Positions 39,468 to 49,377 of a stretch of DNA of 64,000 nt are shown in pieces. Under the pieces are notes generated by a model. It was given only the letters and a program-made list of their open reading frames with translations. It searched no databases and was not told the DNA's origin. Positions within the stretch are counted from its first letter, which is position 1. Every line of letters begins with the position of its first letter. The position numbers and the translations under genes are program-made. The DNA is taken from positions 1-64,000 of the forward strand of contig JAIPFF010000007.1 of assembly GCA_021736785.1 (NCBI GenBank), given 5' to 3'. Source of the DNA: Thiohalocapsa sp. (GTDB lineage Bacteria; Pseudomonadota; Gammaproteobacteria; Chromatiales; Chromatiaceae).

Positions 39468-40301
39468 ATGATCGCGACCGCGCTGCAACCGCTGCGCGCC
39501 GTCTTCGCGCTGCCCAACGACGACCCGCGCAAGACCGTGGCCGTGGCGCTGGCGCTGTGTCTGGCGTGCTCGGTGGTGGTGTCGGCGACGGCGGTGACGC
39601 TGCGCCCGCTGCAGGAACGCAACGCGGCGCTGGCGCTCAAGCGCGAGGTGGTGAAGGTGGCGGGCCTGGCGGGACCCGGCATGGACCCGGCGCGGGCGTT
39701 CGAGCAAATCGAAACCCGGCTGGTGGACCTGGACACCGGCACCTTCGTCGATGACGCGGACCCGCGCACCTATTCCTACCGCGACGCGGCCCAGGACCCG
39801 GCGCGCAGCACTGCCCTCGGCGATACGGACATCGCCGGCATCCGCAGCCGCCCGGACCGGATGCCGGTGTATCTGGTGCGCGAGGAAGGCGAGCTGCGCA
39901 GCATCATCCTGCCGGTCTACGGCGCCGGGCTCTGGTCGACCATGCACGGCCTGCTGGCCGTGGCGCCGGACGGGCGCACGGCCCGGGGGCTCACCTTCTA
40001 CGAGCAGCGCGAGACCGCCGGCCTGGGCAGCGAGGTGGCGAGCGAGCGCTGGCTCTCGCAATGGCCCGGCAAGACGCTGATCGGCCCCGACGGCGAGCCG
40101 GTGATCCGGGTGGCCAAGGGCAACGTAGAGGCCGGTTCACCGAATGCGGACCGGCGCGTCGACGGGCTCTCGGGCGCGACGCTGACCGGCAACGGTGTCA
40201 CCCGACTGCTGCGCTTCTGGCTCGGCGAGCAAGGCTACGGGCCGTTCCTGGCCAAGCACACCGACGTTCCGTCCCGGCGGCGGGGAGGCGATCATGGATA
40301 G
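39468..40301 (+). CDS. nqrC: Na+-translocating NADH:quinone reductase subunit C
   Basis: 277 residues: one N-terminal membrane helix ([22 protein letters not shown]) and a periplasmic FMN-binding domain. The covalent FMN site is the Thr in [26 protein letters not shown] and [13 protein letters not shown] are typical of NqrC/RnfG. The flavin is attached by ApbE, which is not encoded next to this operon here. The gene overlaps nqrD by 8 nt, so translation of the two is coupled. Confidence 0.96.
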   Translation: MIATALQPLRAVFALPNDDPRKTVAVALALCLACSVVVSATAVTLRPLQERNAALALKREVVKVAGLAGPGMDPARAFEQIETRLVDLDTGTFVDDADPRTYSYRDAAQDPARSTALGDTDIAGIRSRPDRMPVYLVREEGELRSIILPVYGAGLWSTMHGLLAVAPDGRTARGLTFYEQRETAGLGSEVASERWLSQWPGKTLIGPDGEPVIRVAKGNVEAGSPNADRRVDGLSGATLTGNGVTRLLRFWLGEQGYGPFLAKHTDVPSRRRGGDHG

Positions 40302-40956
40302 GACGCAGGGCAAGCTGCTGCTCGAGCCGATCGTCGACAACAATCCCATTACGCTGCAGATCCTCGGCATCTGCTCGGCGCTGGCGGTGACCACCAAGCT
40401 GGCGCCCGCCATCACCATGAGCATCGCGCTGACCGTGGTGCTGGTGGCCGCCAGCGTGATCATCAGCCTGATCCGCCGGCACATGCCGGGCAGCATCCGC
40501 ATCATCATCCAGATGACCATCATCGCCTCGCTGGTCATCGTCGTCGATCAGGTACTGCAGGCCTTTGCCTACGAGCTCTCGAAGCAGTTGTCGGTGTTCG
40601 TCGGGCTGATCATCACCAACTGCATCGTGCTCGGGCGCGCCGAGGCGTTCGCGTCGAAGAACGCGCCCTGGCCGAGCTTTCTCGACGCCCTCGGGCACGG
40701 TCTGGGCTATAGCGTGATTCTGATCGCGGTCGCGGCCATCCGCGAGCTGCTGGGCGCCGGCACGCTGCTGGGTGTGACCGTCTTGCCGCTGATCGAGGAC
40801 GGCGGCTGGTACGAGCCGAACGGGCTGATGCTGCTCGCCCCGGGGGCGTTCTTCATTATCGGGCTGATGATCTGGGGCATCCGGACCTGGCGCCCCCGGC
40901 AGGTGGAGAAGCCGGAGTACCGGATTCACATCGTTCACCGCACGGAGGGCAGCTGA
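40294..40956 (+). CDS. nqrD: Na+-translocating NADH:quinone reductase subunit D
   Basis: 220 residues, six membrane helices, of the NqrD/RnfE family. Landmarks are [20 protein letters not shown], the central [18 protein letters not shown] type motif (here [18 protein letters not shown]) containing the conserved Cys of the membrane iron centre, and [21 protein letters not shown]. The ATG at 40294 lies inside the end of nqrC and follows GGGGAGG. NqrD and NqrE form the membrane core that holds an iron-sulfur centre. Confidence 0.97.
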   Translation: MDRTQGKLLLEPIVDNNPITLQILGICSALAVTTKLAPAITMSIALTVVLVAASVIISLIRRHMPGSIRIIIQMTIIASLVIVVDQVLQAFAYELSKQLSVFVGLIITNCIVLGRAEAFASKNAPWPSFLDALGHGLGYSVILIAVAAIRELLGAGTLLGVTVLPLIEDGGWYEPNGLMLLAPGAFFIIGLMIWGIRTWRPRQVEKPEYRIHIVHRTEGS

Positions 40957-41088
40957 ATGCGGGTCGGTGCAGACAGGCGCCCCCGCGGCGTCGGCCGCGG
41001 TGCTGTTTCCAGCCGGGCCGTCGCCGTGATCCGCCTGCGGGCGCGACTTCGGCAACCGGGCGCGGCAACGGCGGGCTGAGGCGCAGCG

Positions 41089-41697
41089 ATGGAGCACTAC
41101 CTGTCGCTGCTGTTCAAGGCCGTCTTCGTCGAGAACCTGGCGCTCGCGTTCTTTCTCGGCATGTGCACCTTCCTGGCGGTGTCGAAGCGCATCGCGACGG
41201 CGCTCGGGCTCGGGCTGGCGGTGATCGTGGTGCAGACCATCACTGTCCCCGTGAACAGTCTGATCCATCGCTTTCTGCTCGACGAGGGCGCCTTGGGCTG
41301 GGCCGGGATCGGGCAGGTGGACCTGTCCTTTCTCGGGCTGATCACCTACATCGGTGTCATCGCCGCGATGGTGCAGATTCTGGAGATGCTGCTCGACCGC
41401 TACTTTCCGGCGCTGTACCAGGCGCTCGGCATCTTCCTGCCGCTGATTACCGTCAACTGCGCGATCCTGGGCGGCTCGCTGTTCATGGTCGAGCGCGGCT
41501 ACAACCTGGCCGAAAGCACGGTCTACGGCTTCGGCAGCGGCCTCGGCTGGGCGCTCGCGCTGGTGCTGCTGGCCGGCATTCGCGAGAAGCTCAAGTACAG
41601 CGATGTGCCGAACGGCCTGCAGGGGCTCGGCATCACCTTCATCATCACCGGGCTGATGGCCATGGCGTTCATGTCCTTCTCGGGGATTCAGCTGTGA
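41089..41697 (+). CDS. nqrE: Na+-translocating NADH:quinone reductase subunit E
   Basis: 202 residues, six membrane helices, paralogous to NqrD. It begins [20 protein letters not shown] and has [17 protein letters not shown] with the conserved Cys and [20 protein letters not shown] near the end. It partners NqrD in the membrane. A 132-nt GC-rich spacer separates it from nqrD, with no reading frame of note and no obvious regulatory signal. Confidence 0.97.
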   Translation: MEHYLSLLFKAVFVENLALAFFLGMCTFLAVSKRIATALGLGLAVIVVQTITVPVNSLIHRFLLDEGALGWAGIGQVDLSFLGLITYIGVIAAMVQILEMLLDRYFPALYQALGIFLPLITVNCAILGGSLFMVERGYNLAESTVYGFGSGLGWALALVLLAGIREKLKYSDVPNGLQGLGITFIITGLMAMAFMSFSGIQL

Positions 41698-41732
41698 GGC
41701 GCGGGCGCGATGATTGTTGAGCGTCGAGCACA

Positions 41733-43028
41733 GTGGCGGCGGGCAATCCGTCCGTCCGGCCGGCCGCGATGGCCGCTGCCGCGCCCGTTTCCGCTCGGAC
41801 CGCCGTCATGCTGACGCTCGCCCTCGGCATCGTGGTCTTCACACTGGTCGTGCTGGCGCTGGTTCTGGTGATCCTCGGTGCGCGCGGCGTGCTGGTGCCG
41901 AGCGGCCAGGTGACCATCAACGTCAACGGCGAGCGCGACATCGTCACGGGCGCCGGCGGAAAGCTGCTGTATGCGCTGGCGGACGGGGGGCTGTTCGTGC
42001 CGTCGGCGTGCGGCGGCGGCGGCACCTGCGGGCAGTGCCGGGTGCGGGTACTGGAGGGCGGCGGCAAGCTGCTGCCCACCGAATCCAGCCTGATCAACCG
42101 CGCCGAGGCCGCGGACGGCTATCGGCTGTCGTGCCAGGTCTCGGTGAAGGAAAGCATGCGCGTGGAACTGCCGCGCGAGGTGTTCGGCGTGCGGCGCTGG
42201 CAGTGCCGCGTGCGCTCCAACCGCAGCGTCTCCACGTTCATCAAAGAGCTGGTCCTGGAACTGCCCGAGGGCGAAGAGGTGGCTTTCCGCGCCGGCGGCT
42301 ACGTTCAGATGGAGTGCCCGCCCTACCATCTCTCGTACCGGGATTTCGACATTCCCGAGCATTTGCGCGGCGATTGGGACAAGTACGACCTGTGGCGGCT
42401 CGAGGCCGGCACCAAGCACCGCGTCACGCGGGCCTACTCGATGGCCAATTATCCCGGCGAGCAGGGCATCATCATGCTGAACGTGCGCATCGCCACACCG
42501 CCGCCGGACCACCCGGATGTGCCGCCCGGCATCATGTCGAGCTACATCTTCGGCCTGCAGGCCGGCGACGAGGTCACCATCGCCGGCCCGTTCGGCGAGT
42601 TCTTCGCCAAGGAGACCGACGCCGAGATGATCTTCGTCGGCGGCGGCGCCGGCATGGCGCCGATGCGAAGCCACATCTTCGACCAGCTCAAGCGCCTGCA
42701 CAGCCGCCGGACAATCTCGTTCTGGTACGGCGCCCGCAGCAAGCGCGAGATCTTCTACAAGGACGATTTCGACACCCTGGCCCGCGCGCACGACAATTTC
42801 ACCTGGCACATCGCGCTGTCCGACCCGCAGCCGGAGGACGACTGGCAGGGCGACACCGGCTTCATCCACAAGGTATTGTTCGAAAAATACCTGCAGGACC
42901 ACCCGACCCCGGAAGACTGCGAATACTATCTGTGCGGGCCGCCGATGATGACAGCCGCCGTGATCGGCACGTTGCACGGCCTCGGCGTCGAGGACGACAA
43001 CATCCTGTTGGACAACTTCGGCGGCTGA
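41733..43028 (+). CDS. nqrF: Na+-translocating NADH:quinone reductase subunit F
   Basis: Up to 431 residues. One N-terminal membrane helix is followed by a plant-type 2Fe-2S ferredoxin domain ([14 protein letters not shown], later SCQV) and a ferredoxin reductase-like FAD/NADH domain (RAYSMANYP for [19 protein letters not shown] for [12 protein letters not shown]). This subunit oxidises NADH and feeds electrons into the pump. The GTG at 41733 gives the longest form; ATGs at 41769 or 41808 would shorten only the stretch before the helix. It is the last core gene of the operon, followed by a heptamer repeat and then nqrM. Confidence 0.97.
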   Translation: MAAGNPSVRPAAMAAAAPVSARTAVMLTLALGIVVFTLVVLALVLVILGARGVLVPSGQVTINVNGERDIVTGAGGKLLYALADGGLFVPSACGGGGTCGQCRVRVLEGGGKLLPTESSLINRAEAADGYRLSCQVSVKESMRVELPREVFGVRRWQCRVRSNRSVSTFIKELVLELPEGEEVAFRAGGYVQMECPPYHLSYRDFDIPEHLRGDWDKYDLWRLEAGTKHRVTRAYSMANYPGEQGIIMLNVRIATPPPDHPDVPPGIMSSYIFGLQAGDEVTIAGPFGEFFAKETDAEMIFVGGGAGMAPMRSHIFDQLKRLHSRRTISFWYGARSKREIFYKDDFDTLARAHDNFTWHIALSDPQPEDDWQGDTGFIHKVLFEKYLQDHPTPEDCEYYLCGPPMMTAAVIGTLHGLGVEDDNILLDNFGG

Positions 43029-43083
43029 CGCCCTCGCCCGCGCGGGGTTTCGGTCAAAGAACAAAGAACATAAGAAGCGACGA

Positions 43084-43167
43084 CCGAGGACCGAGGACCA
43101 AGGACCGAGGACCGAGGACCGAGGACCGAGGACCGAGGACCGAGGACCAAGGACCAAGGACCAAGGA
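43084..43167. repeat. Heptamer tandem repeat, 12 units
   Basis: Twelve consecutive 7-bp units: CCGAGGA x2, CCAAGGA, CCGAGGA x6, CCAAGGA x3. It lies in the 200-bp gap between nqrF and nqrM. Seven is not a multiple of three and no gene spans it, so it is non-coding. It is prone to slippage and could vary in copy number between strains. Confidence 0.95.
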
Positions 43168-43228
43168 CGCTGTTGCCGGACGCGGCAACGACGACACCGC
43201 ATGCACGGGCTACAGGTAGAGGCGAGCG

Positions 43229-43417
43229 ATGATCGAATTCCTTTTCGCGGCCATCGTCTTCCCGCTGGCCTTCGCGGGCCTCGCGCTCGGCATGCTCGCC
43301 GGCCGTCACGGCATCAGCGGCAGCTGCGGCGGCCTCAACCGTATCCCCGGCGTCGAATCCGACTGCGCCGGCGCCTGCCGCAGCCCCGGCCGCGCCTGCC
43401 CCAAAAAAGCCCGTTAA
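43229..43417 (+). CDS. nqrM: Na+-NQR maturation protein NqrM
   Basis: 62 residues: one membrane helix (FLFAAIVFPLAFAGLALGML) followed by GISGSCGGLN, CAGAC and RAC, giving the four conserved cysteines of the DUF539/NqrM family. NqrM is required for assembly of the complex, apparently by delivering iron for the NqrD/NqrE centre. In many species apbE lies between nqrF and nqrM; here that place holds the heptamer repeat. Confidence 0.93.
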   Translation: MIEFLFAAIVFPLAFAGLALGMLAGRHGISGSCGGLNRIPGVESDCAGACRSPGRACPKKAR

Positions 43418-43497
43418 GGGGTAAGAGCCCTTTTCCGGCGCGGCGGCCGGCGGTGCGCTATATCTTCGAAGACCTTTGCACCCGACAGGCAGCCCCG

Positions 43498-43914
43498 ATG
43501 CTCGCAACCAAAACCGCGCAAGAGGCCATGTCCCGCGGCCTCGTGACGCTGCACCCGGAGATGGATGTGCTCGAAGCCCTGCGCATCCTGGTTGAGCAGC
43601 GCATCTCCGGCGCGCCGGTGATCGACCAAGTCGGGAATCTGGTGGGCATCCTCACCGAGCGCGACTGCATGCTGATTGCGCTGGGCGCCGGCTATCACAG
43701 CGAAGACGGCGGGCGTGTTGCCGATTTCATGAGCCGCGACGTCGTGACCGTGGATGCCGACACCCCGGTCACCGAAATCGCCGAGCGTTTCGCCAACACC
43801 CACTACCGCCGCCTGCCGGTCGTGGAGCGCGGGCGCGTGATCGGCATCATCAACCGCCGCGACGTGCTCAAGCAGCTCGAAGCCGCCTGGCAGCCGGACC
43901 GCCAGCGCATCTGA
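43498..43914 (+). CDS. Tandem CBS-domain protein
   Basis: 138 residues consisting of two CBS motifs (about 8-62 and 73-130): AMSRGLVTLHPEMDVLEAL, GAPVIDQVGNLVGILTERD, then MSRDVVTVDADTPVTEIAE and RRLPVVERGRVIGIINRRD. A free-standing CBS pair probably binds an adenine nucleotide and senses energy state; no effector domain is attached. It begins 80 nt after nqrM and may be read from the same message. The start is the ATG that brings the first CBS domain near the N-terminus. Confidence 0.93.
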   Translation: MLATKTAQEAMSRGLVTLHPEMDVLEALRILVEQRISGAPVIDQVGNLVGILTERDCMLIALGAGYHSEDGGRVADFMSRDVVTVDADTPVTEIAERFANTHYRRLPVVERGRVIGIINRRDVLKQLEAAWQPDRQRI

Positions 43915-43924
43915 TAAAGAGGAA

Positions 43925-43964
43925 AAAGGGGTCAGAGAGGGAGAAAAAGGGCTGTGACCCCTTT
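43925..43964 (+). terminator. Inverted repeat with 10-bp stem
   Basis: AAAGGGGTCA (43925-43934) pairs perfectly with TGACCCCTTT (43955-43964) around a 20-nt purine-rich loop, 11 nt after the CBS gene stop. The TTT at the 3' side makes a terminator plausible. Very similar AAAGGGGTCA units recur in many gammaproteobacterial genomes. Confidence 0.5.
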
Positions 43965-44050
43965 CGCGGATGCAGTTGGACGACGTCACGATCGCGTCTC
44001 GTCGCGCCGTAAAGACCCCGGAAGGAGGTGCTCTAGCTTACTGATTTGAT

Positions 44051-44127
44051 TGGCGCGCCCGACAGGATTCGAACCTGTGACCCCTGCCTTCGGAGGGCAG
44101 TACTCTATCCAGCTGAGCTACGGGCGC
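44051..44127 (-). tRNA. tRNA-Arg, anticodon CCG
   Basis: The minus strand folds into a complete cloverleaf: acceptor GCGCCCG/CGGGCGC, D arm with AGCTCAGCTGGATAGAG, anticodon stem CTGCC/GGCAG with loop CTCCGAA (anticodon CCG, reading CGG), and T arm with GGTTCGAATCC. Discriminator base G and the CCA end are encoded (44051-44053). 77 nt in total. Confidence 0.97.
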
Positions 44128-44224
44128 GGTGCGACGGCGATGCAGAGGATCGCCGGGCCCGTAACCATAGCTCGAATCGGGCGCGGCGTCTATGGCCGCG
44201 GCTTGCTTGATTCGGGTCGGGGGG

Positions 44225-46396
44225 TCACCCGGCGGAGCCGAGCAGGTCCTTGAGCGCGCTCAGGTGGGCGCGGCCGCGCTCGCGCTTTTCTTCGGTTGTC
44301 TGCTCGCGTTGGTCGATACGGTCCAGGTCTGCCTCGGGCAGCTCGGCCAAGAAACGGCTGGGTTCGCAGGCGACGGTCTCGCCGTAGCGGCGGCGGTGGC
44401 GGGCGAGGGTGAAGGTGATGCTGCTGCGCGCGCGGGTGATGCCGACGTAGGCGAGGCGGCGCTCCTCTTCGATGTTGTCTTCTTCGACGCTGGCGCGGTG
44501 CGGGAGCAGGTCTTCTTCCATGCCGACCAGAAAGACATGCGGAAACTCCAGCCCCTTGGCGGCGTGCAGGGTCATCAGGTGGACGCGGTCGCCGCCTTCC
44601 TCCTCGTCTTGGCGCTCGAGAATGTCCATCAGGGAAAGGTGGGCGACCATCTCCGCCAGTGTGCCTTCCTGCAGCGAGCCCTTGTTCAGTGCGTCGAGCC
44701 AGCCGATCAGCTCGTCGACGTTCTCGATGCGCCGCTCGGCAACGGCGAGGCTGCCGGAGTTGTCTTTGAGCCAGCCGGCGTAGTCGACGGTGTCGATCAA
44801 GGATCGGATGGCGGCCACCGGCTCCCGCTCGGCGCGGCGGGCGGCGTCTCTGATCCGGTCGGCGAATCGGAGCAGCCGTGTCCGGGCGCGGGCGCTCAAA
44901 TGGGCTTCCGGCGGCCGGCCGGTTTGCTCGTCCGCTTGTCGGTCGGCTTGATCGTCCGCTTGATCGCTCGGCTGCTGTCCGGCCTGTTCGCTCGTGTGTG
45001 CTTGTGCGGGCTCACCGAGGTCGAGCCCCGGGCCGATGCCAGGGCCGATGCCGGACTCGCTGCCGACGTCGCCGGCGAGGTCGCTGCAGGCCGCGAGCAG
45101 GCTGATTCCGCGTCGGGCGGCGTCGACGGAGAGCTTTTCCAGCGTCGCCGGGCCGATCTCGCGGCGCGGCACGTTGACCACCCGAAGAAAGGCGGCGTCG
45201 TCACTCGGATTGGCCAGCAGACGCAGGTAGGCCATCACGTCTTTGATTTCGGTGCGGGCGAAGAACGAGGTGCCGCCGCTCAAGAAATAGGGAATGCCCA
45301 GGGCGCGCAGCGCCTTCTCGAACGGGCGCGCCTGGTGATTGCCGCGGTACAGGATCGCGAAGTCACCGTAGTTGCGGCCTTTGGTCAGCTGCCCGTGCAT
45401 GATCTCGCCGGCGACACGCTCGGCCTCGTGGGCCTCGTCGCGGCAGCTCAGCACGCGGGCGAGCTCGCCGGAACCGAGCTCGCTCCATAGCCGCTTTTCG
45501 AAGATGTGCGGGTTGTTGGCGATGAGGCGGTTGGCGAGCTTCAGGATGCGCGCGCTGGAGCGGTAGTTCTGCTCCAGGGTAATGACCGTCAGCGTCGGAT
45601 AATCTTCGCGTAGCCGGGCCAGGTTCTCGGGACGGGCGCCGCGCCAGGCGTAAATGGATTGGTCGTCGTCGCCGACCACGGTAAAGGCGCCGCGCGGGCC
45701 GACGAGGAGGCGGACCAACTCGTACTGGGCGCCGTTGGTGTCCTGGTACTCGTCCACCAGCAGGTGGCGCAGGCGCTGCTGCCAGCGCTCGCGGATACCG
45801 GCGTCGGCCCGCAGCAGACGGACCGGGGCGACGATCAGGTCGTCGAAATCGACGGCGTTGTAGGCACGCAGGCTGCGCTCGTAGTCGGCGTAGAGCCCGG
45901 CGATGGCCGCGTCGTAATCGTCTTCGGCGCGGCTCGCGGCCGCGGCCGGGTCGACCAAATCGTTCTTCCAGCGCGAGATGCGTCCCAGCACGACGCCGGG
46001 ACTGACCGCGTCGCCGAGCTCGCAGCCGCGCAGGTGCTCTTTCAGCAGCGTCTCGCCGTCCTGCGGATCGAACAGCGAAAAGCCGGGGCGCAGGCCGGCC
46101 GCGGCGGCCTCGCGGCGCAGCAGGTTCAGCCCGAAAGTATGGAAGGTCGAGACCGTCAGCCCGCGCCCGTCGCGTCCTTTCACCAGCCGCCCGACACGGT
46201 CTTTCATCTCGCGCGCGGCCTTGTTGGTGAAGGTCAGCGCGCAGATGCCGCGTGCCGGAACGCCCCGCTCGCCGATCAGGTAGGCGATCTTTTGGGTAAT
46301 GACCCGGGTCTTGCCGGAGCCTGCGCCGGCGATGACCAACAGCGGGCCGCCGACGTGGCGGACCGCGTCGATCTGTTTGGGATTGAGACCTTTCAT
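44225..46396 (-). CDS. rep: ATP-dependent DNA helicase Rep (UvrD/PcrA superfamily 1A)
   Basis: 723 residues from [12 protein letters not shown], which matches the start of Rep. Helicase motifs are in place: [10 protein letters not shown] (Walker A), [10 protein letters not shown] (Ia), DEYQDTN (Walker B), [13 protein letters not shown] (III), [12 protein letters not shown] (IV), [19 protein letters not shown] (V) and YVGITRAR (VI). Rep unwinds 3'-5' and helps replication forks past obstacles. A stretch of about 55 residues before [13 protein letters not shown] is low in complexity (GIGPGIGPG, then [13 protein letters not shown]) and is not part of the usual protein. The gene lies next to tRNA-Arg and divergent from the DUF2782 gene. 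Confidence 0.95.
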   Translation of the reverse strand: MKGLNPKQIDAVRHVGGPLLVIAGAGSGKTRVITQKIAYLIGERGVPARGICALTFTNKAAREMKDRVGRLVKGRDGRGLTVSTFHTFGLNLLRREAAAAGLRPGFSLFDPQDGETLLKEHLRGCELGDAVSPGVVLGRISRWKNDLVDPAAAASRAEDDYDAAIAGLYADYERSLRAYNAVDFDDLIVAPVRLLRADAGIRERWQQRLRHLLVDEYQDTNGAQYELVRLLVGPRGAFTVVGDDDQSIYAWRGARPENLARLREDYPTLTVITLEQNYRSSARILKLANRLIANNPHIFEKRLWSELGSGELARVLSCRDEAHEAERVAGEIMHGQLTKGRNYGDFAILYRGNHQARPFEKALRALGIPYFLSGGTSFFARTEIKDVMAYLRLLANPSDDAAFLRVVNVPRREIGPATLEKLSVDAARRGISLLAACSDLAGDVGSESGIGPGIGPGLDLGEPAQAHTSEQAGQQPSDQADDQADRQADEQTGRPPEAHLSARARTRLLRFADRIRDAARRAEREPVAAIRSLIDTVDYAGWLKDNSGSLAVAERRIENVDELIGWLDALNKGSLQEGTLAEMVAHLSLMDILERQDEEEGGDRVHLMTLHAAKGLEFPHVFLVGMEEDLLPHRASVEEDNIEEERRLAYVGITRARSSITFTLARHRRRYGETVACEPSRFLAELPEADLDRIDQREQTTEEKRERGRAHLSALKDLLGSAG

Positions 46397-46606
46397 GGCT
46401 ATCGGTGCCCGGTCGGCGAGTGAGCGGAAACGGCCCCGCCCGGCGTGCCGTCCGGTGTCTTCGGCGCCGGACGCCGGCCGTTTGCTCGATCGCGGTGCCT
46501 CGCTCCACGCCCTGGCTGCGGCCGGCCCGGTTCGGGCACGGGCGAAGACGCCGGCCCGCTTCCGTAATACACTATGGGACTTTTGTGGTTCGCGGAGCCG
46601 AGGCCC

Positions 46607-47029
46607 ATGATAGACGCCACTGCAACTGCGCGTACGTCCCATTTGCCACCGGGCCGGACGCCGCGGGCCCTGATGCCGGCGGTGCCGATCCTGTTCCCGA
46701 TGCTGATGCTGATGCTGGTGCTGATAATGGCTCCGGCGCTTGCGCCGGCGCAGGACGACCCGGACGCCAGTCCTTTCCTGTCCGCGCCGGCGGTGCCGTC
46801 GCAGTCATTCGATCCGGCGCAGATCGAGCCGGAGGTGACGATAACCGAAACCGATACCGAGGTCATTTACGAGTATCGGGTAAAGGGCCAGGTGTACATG
46901 GTCCGAGTCGATCCGATCGTCGGCCCGTCTTACTATCTAATGGACATCGACGGCGACGGCGTTCTCGATCCGGTCGACGAGCGCCCGGACAATCTCGCGG
47001 TCCCGCAATGGCTGCTGTTCAGTTGGTAG
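46607..47029 (+). CDS. DUF2782 family secreted or anchored protein
   Basis: About 140 residues. A hydrophobic segment (VPILFPMLMLMLVLIMAP) is a signal peptide or anchor. The conserved part is PEVTITETDTEVIYEYRVKGQVYMVRV and the closing LMDIDGDGVLDPVDE with NLAVPQWLLFSW, the pattern of DUF2782 proteins found in gammaproteobacteria, often near polA. The function is unknown. The ATG at 46607 is preferred because GGAG lies 9 nt upstream; an earlier ATG at 46574 is possible. Confidence 0.85.
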   Translation: MIDATATARTSHLPPGRTPRALMPAVPILFPMLMLMLVLIMAPALAPAQDDPDASPFLSAPAVPSQSFDPAQIEPEVTITETDTEVIYEYRVKGQVYMVRVDPIVGPSYYLMDIDGDGVLDPVDERPDNLAVPQWLLFSW

Positions 47030-47141
47030 GCGCCCCGCGCGCAACGCCGGCCCCGACACGCCGTCCGAGCCTCGCGGGTCGGCCCGCCGGCCATGCCGCT
47101 CCCCATGCCGTTGCCGGCTCCGCCGCACGCATCCATAGGCC

Positions 47142-47825
47142 GTGACGAAGGATCGGCGCCCCAGCGAAGGGCCGTCTTCCAATGCCGATGCACCGGCGCG
47201 CTCGGATTCGGGCGAGATCGGCGCGGGCGCCTCGGCACTGCTGCGCCTGGCGGTGGTGCTGGAATCGATTAACGACCGACTCGGCCGCGGCATCGCTTGG
47301 CTGGCGCTGGCCATGGTGCTGGTCACCTTTCTTGTCGTCGTGCTTCGCTATGCGCTCGACTTCGGCTCCATCGCCATGCAGGAGTCGGTGACCTACATGC
47401 ACGCCGTGCTGTTCATGCTCGGCGCGGCATATACCCTGCAGCGCAACGGCCATGTGCGGGTGGATATCTTCTACCAGCGCTTCTCGCGCCGCGGCCGGGC
47501 CTGGGTCGATCTGCTCGGCACGCTGGTGCTGCTGCTGCCCATTTGCCTCTTCATCCTCGCCTCGAGTTGGGACTACGTGCTCGACGCCTGGGTGCAGTGC
47601 GATGGCGGCGGTTGCGACTGGATTCTCGAGGGGTCGCGCGAGGCCGGCGGTATTCCGGGCGTGTTTTTGCTCAAGACGCTGATCCTGGTGATGCCGCTGC
47701 TGGTGCTGATCCAGGGTGTCGTTTGGCTGCTGCGCAATGGGCTCTTCATTGCGGGCATCGACGCCGCATTGCCGCAGGACGCGGCGCAAGCAGCACCCGA
47801 CGGCAAGGCCAGCACCCATGCATGA
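47142..47825 (+). CDS. dctQ: TRAP transporter small permease subunit
   Basis: 227 residues with a GTG start. A long hydrophilic N-terminus precedes four hydrophobic helices of the DctQ family (IAWLALAMVLVTFLVVVLRY, MQESVTYMHAVLFMLGAAYTL, VDIFYQRFSRRGRAWVDL, LLKTLILVMPLLVLIQGV). DctQ pairs with the large DctM subunit in TRAP transporters, which move carboxylates and related solutes using a sodium gradient. The DctM gene overlaps the end of this one. Sodium coupling would fit the nqr operon nearby. Confidence 0.93.
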   Translation: MTKDRRPSEGPSSNADAPARSDSGEIGAGASALLRLAVVLESINDRLGRGIAWLALAMVLVTFLVVVLRYALDFGSIAMQESVTYMHAVLFMLGAAYTLQRNGHVRVDIFYQRFSRRGRAWVDLLGTLVLLLPICLFILASSWDYVLDAWVQCDGGGCDWILEGSREAGGIPGVFLLKTLILVMPLLVLIQGVVWLLRNGLFIAGIDAALPQDAAQAAPDGKASTHA

Positions 47826-49200
47826 GCTGATGCCGCTGCTGTTGTTCGTCGCCGTCGGCGGGGTGTTGCTGCTCGGCTATCCGGTGGCGCTGTCGCTGGG
47901 CGGCACGGCATTGGTGTTTGCGTTCATCGGCGAGTGGCTCGGCATGTTCGATCATGCCTTCATCGAGGCGCTGCCGAATCGCATGTACGGCATCATGACG
48001 AACGAGACGCTGATCGCGGTGCCGTTGTTCGTCTTTATGGGCGTGATGCTCGAGCGCTCGCGGGTCGCCGAGAACCTGCTCGAGACCATGGCGCTCTTGT
48101 TCGGGCCGATGCGCGGCGGGCTCGGTATCTCGGTCACGGTGGTGGGCATGCTGCTGGCCGCGAGCACCGGCATCGTCGGTGCCACCGTCGTGACCATGGG
48201 CTTGCTGTCGCTGCCGACGATGCTGCGGCGCAACTATGCGCCGAGCATTGCCGCCGGCACCATCTGTGCGTCGGGCACGCTGGGCCAGATCATCCCGCCC
48301 TCGATCGTGCTGGTGCTGCTCGGGGACGTGCTGTCGGGCGCCTATCAGCAAGCGCAACTCGACATGGGTATCTTCTCGCCGGACACGGTCTCGGTGGGCG
48401 ATCTGTTCGTCGGCGCGCTGATCCCGGGGCTGATCCTGGTGGCGGCCTATATCGCTTATATGGTGGGCGTTGCGGTGCTGCGACCGGAGGCGGTGCCGGC
48501 GATCCCGGCGGACGAGCGCCCGCGGCACGACGCGCACTTCTGGCTGCGGGTGCTGGTGGTGCTGCTGCCGCCGCTCGGGCTGATCGTTGCGGTGCTGGGC
48601 TCGATCCTCTACGGAATCGCCACGCCCACCGAGGCGGCGTCGGTGGGGGCGATCGGCGCCCTGCTGCTGGCTGCGATGCAGGGGCAGCTTAATGTTCCGA
48701 CGCTGCGGGCCGTGGTCCGGCAAACGACCATCGTCACCAGCATGGTCTTTTTCATCTTCATCGGCGCGGCCGTTTTTTCGCTGGTGTTTCGCGGCTTCGA
48801 CGGCGACGAGCTCGTCACCGAGTTCCTGACCGGACTGCCCGGCGGAACAGTCGGCGCGGTGGCCTTGGTCATGCTGGTGATGTTCCTGCTCGGGTTCATT
48901 CTCGACTTTATCGAGATCACCTTCGTCGTCGTACCGATCGTCGGCCCGGTACTGCTGGCCATGGGGCTGGACCCGGTTTGGCTCGGCGTGATGATCGCCA
49001 TCAACCTGCAAACGTCCTTTCTGACGCCGCCGTTCGGCTTCTCGTTGTTTTACTTGCGCGGCGTCGCTCCGCCGGAGGTCACGACCATGCAGATCTATCG
49101 CGGCGTGCTGCCCTTCATCGTGCTGCAACTGCTGATGCTCGGCGCGCTTGCGCTGTTCCCGCAACTCGCCACTTGGCTACCGGACAAGGTCTATCCCTGA
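47818..49200 (+). CDS. dctM: TRAP transporter large permease subunit
   Basis: 460 residues, about 12 membrane helices, starting MHELMPLLLFVAVGG inside the end of dctQ (8-nt overlap, so translation is coupled). DctM landmarks include PLFVFMGVMLERS, GGLGISVTVVGMLLAASTGIVGATVVTMG, ASGTLGQIIPPSIVLVLLGD, SILYGIATPTEAASVGAIGA and FLTPPFGFSLFYLRG. It forms the substrate pathway. No gene for a periplasmic binding protein (DctP/TAXI) accompanies the pair in the window, so the solute cannot be predicted. Confidence 0.95.
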   Translation: MHELMPLLLFVAVGGVLLLGYPVALSLGGTALVFAFIGEWLGMFDHAFIEALPNRMYGIMTNETLIAVPLFVFMGVMLERSRVAENLLETMALLFGPMRGGLGISVTVVGMLLAASTGIVGATVVTMGLLSLPTMLRRNYAPSIAAGTICASGTLGQIIPPSIVLVLLGDVLSGAYQQAQLDMGIFSPDTVSVGDLFVGALIPGLILVAAYIAYMVGVAVLRPEAVPAIPADERPRHDAHFWLRVLVVLLPPLGLIVAVLGSILYGIATPTEAASVGAIGALLLAAMQGQLNVPTLRAVVRQTTIVTSMVFFIFIGAAVFSLVFRGFDGDELVTEFLTGLPGGTVGAVALVMLVMFLLGFILDFIEITFVVVPIVGPVLLAMGLDPVWLGVMIAINLQTSFLTPPFGFSLFYLRGVAPPEVTTMQIYRGVLPFIVLQLLMLGALALFPQLATWLPDKVYP

Positions 49201-49377
49201 GCCGCGCGCACCTGCGGGCGCAGCTTGACGCGGGTGCCGGCGAAGCGCCGGGGTTGCAGACAATGGCGCTCGGCGGTAATGCGCCGCGGCGCAGGTGGGA
49301 CGCGTAGGGAAGGGCTCTCCGACCGTCGGGCGGATCGCGTTGGGCGGGTCGGGTAGCGGGACCGGGTAACGTACCGA

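Noticed and set aside
38526-40061. Long minus-strand frame across nqrB and nqrC
   Set aside because: It is antisense to two well-conserved nqr subunits and has an Arg/His/Gln-rich composition with no family signature.
43084-43167. Possible CRISPR array in the heptamer region
   Set aside because: Units are 7 bp, directly adjacent and without spacers, and no cas genes are present.
47746-49164. Long minus-strand frame opposite dctM
   Set aside because: His/Gln/Arg-rich antisense translation of a transmembrane protein; no homology pattern.
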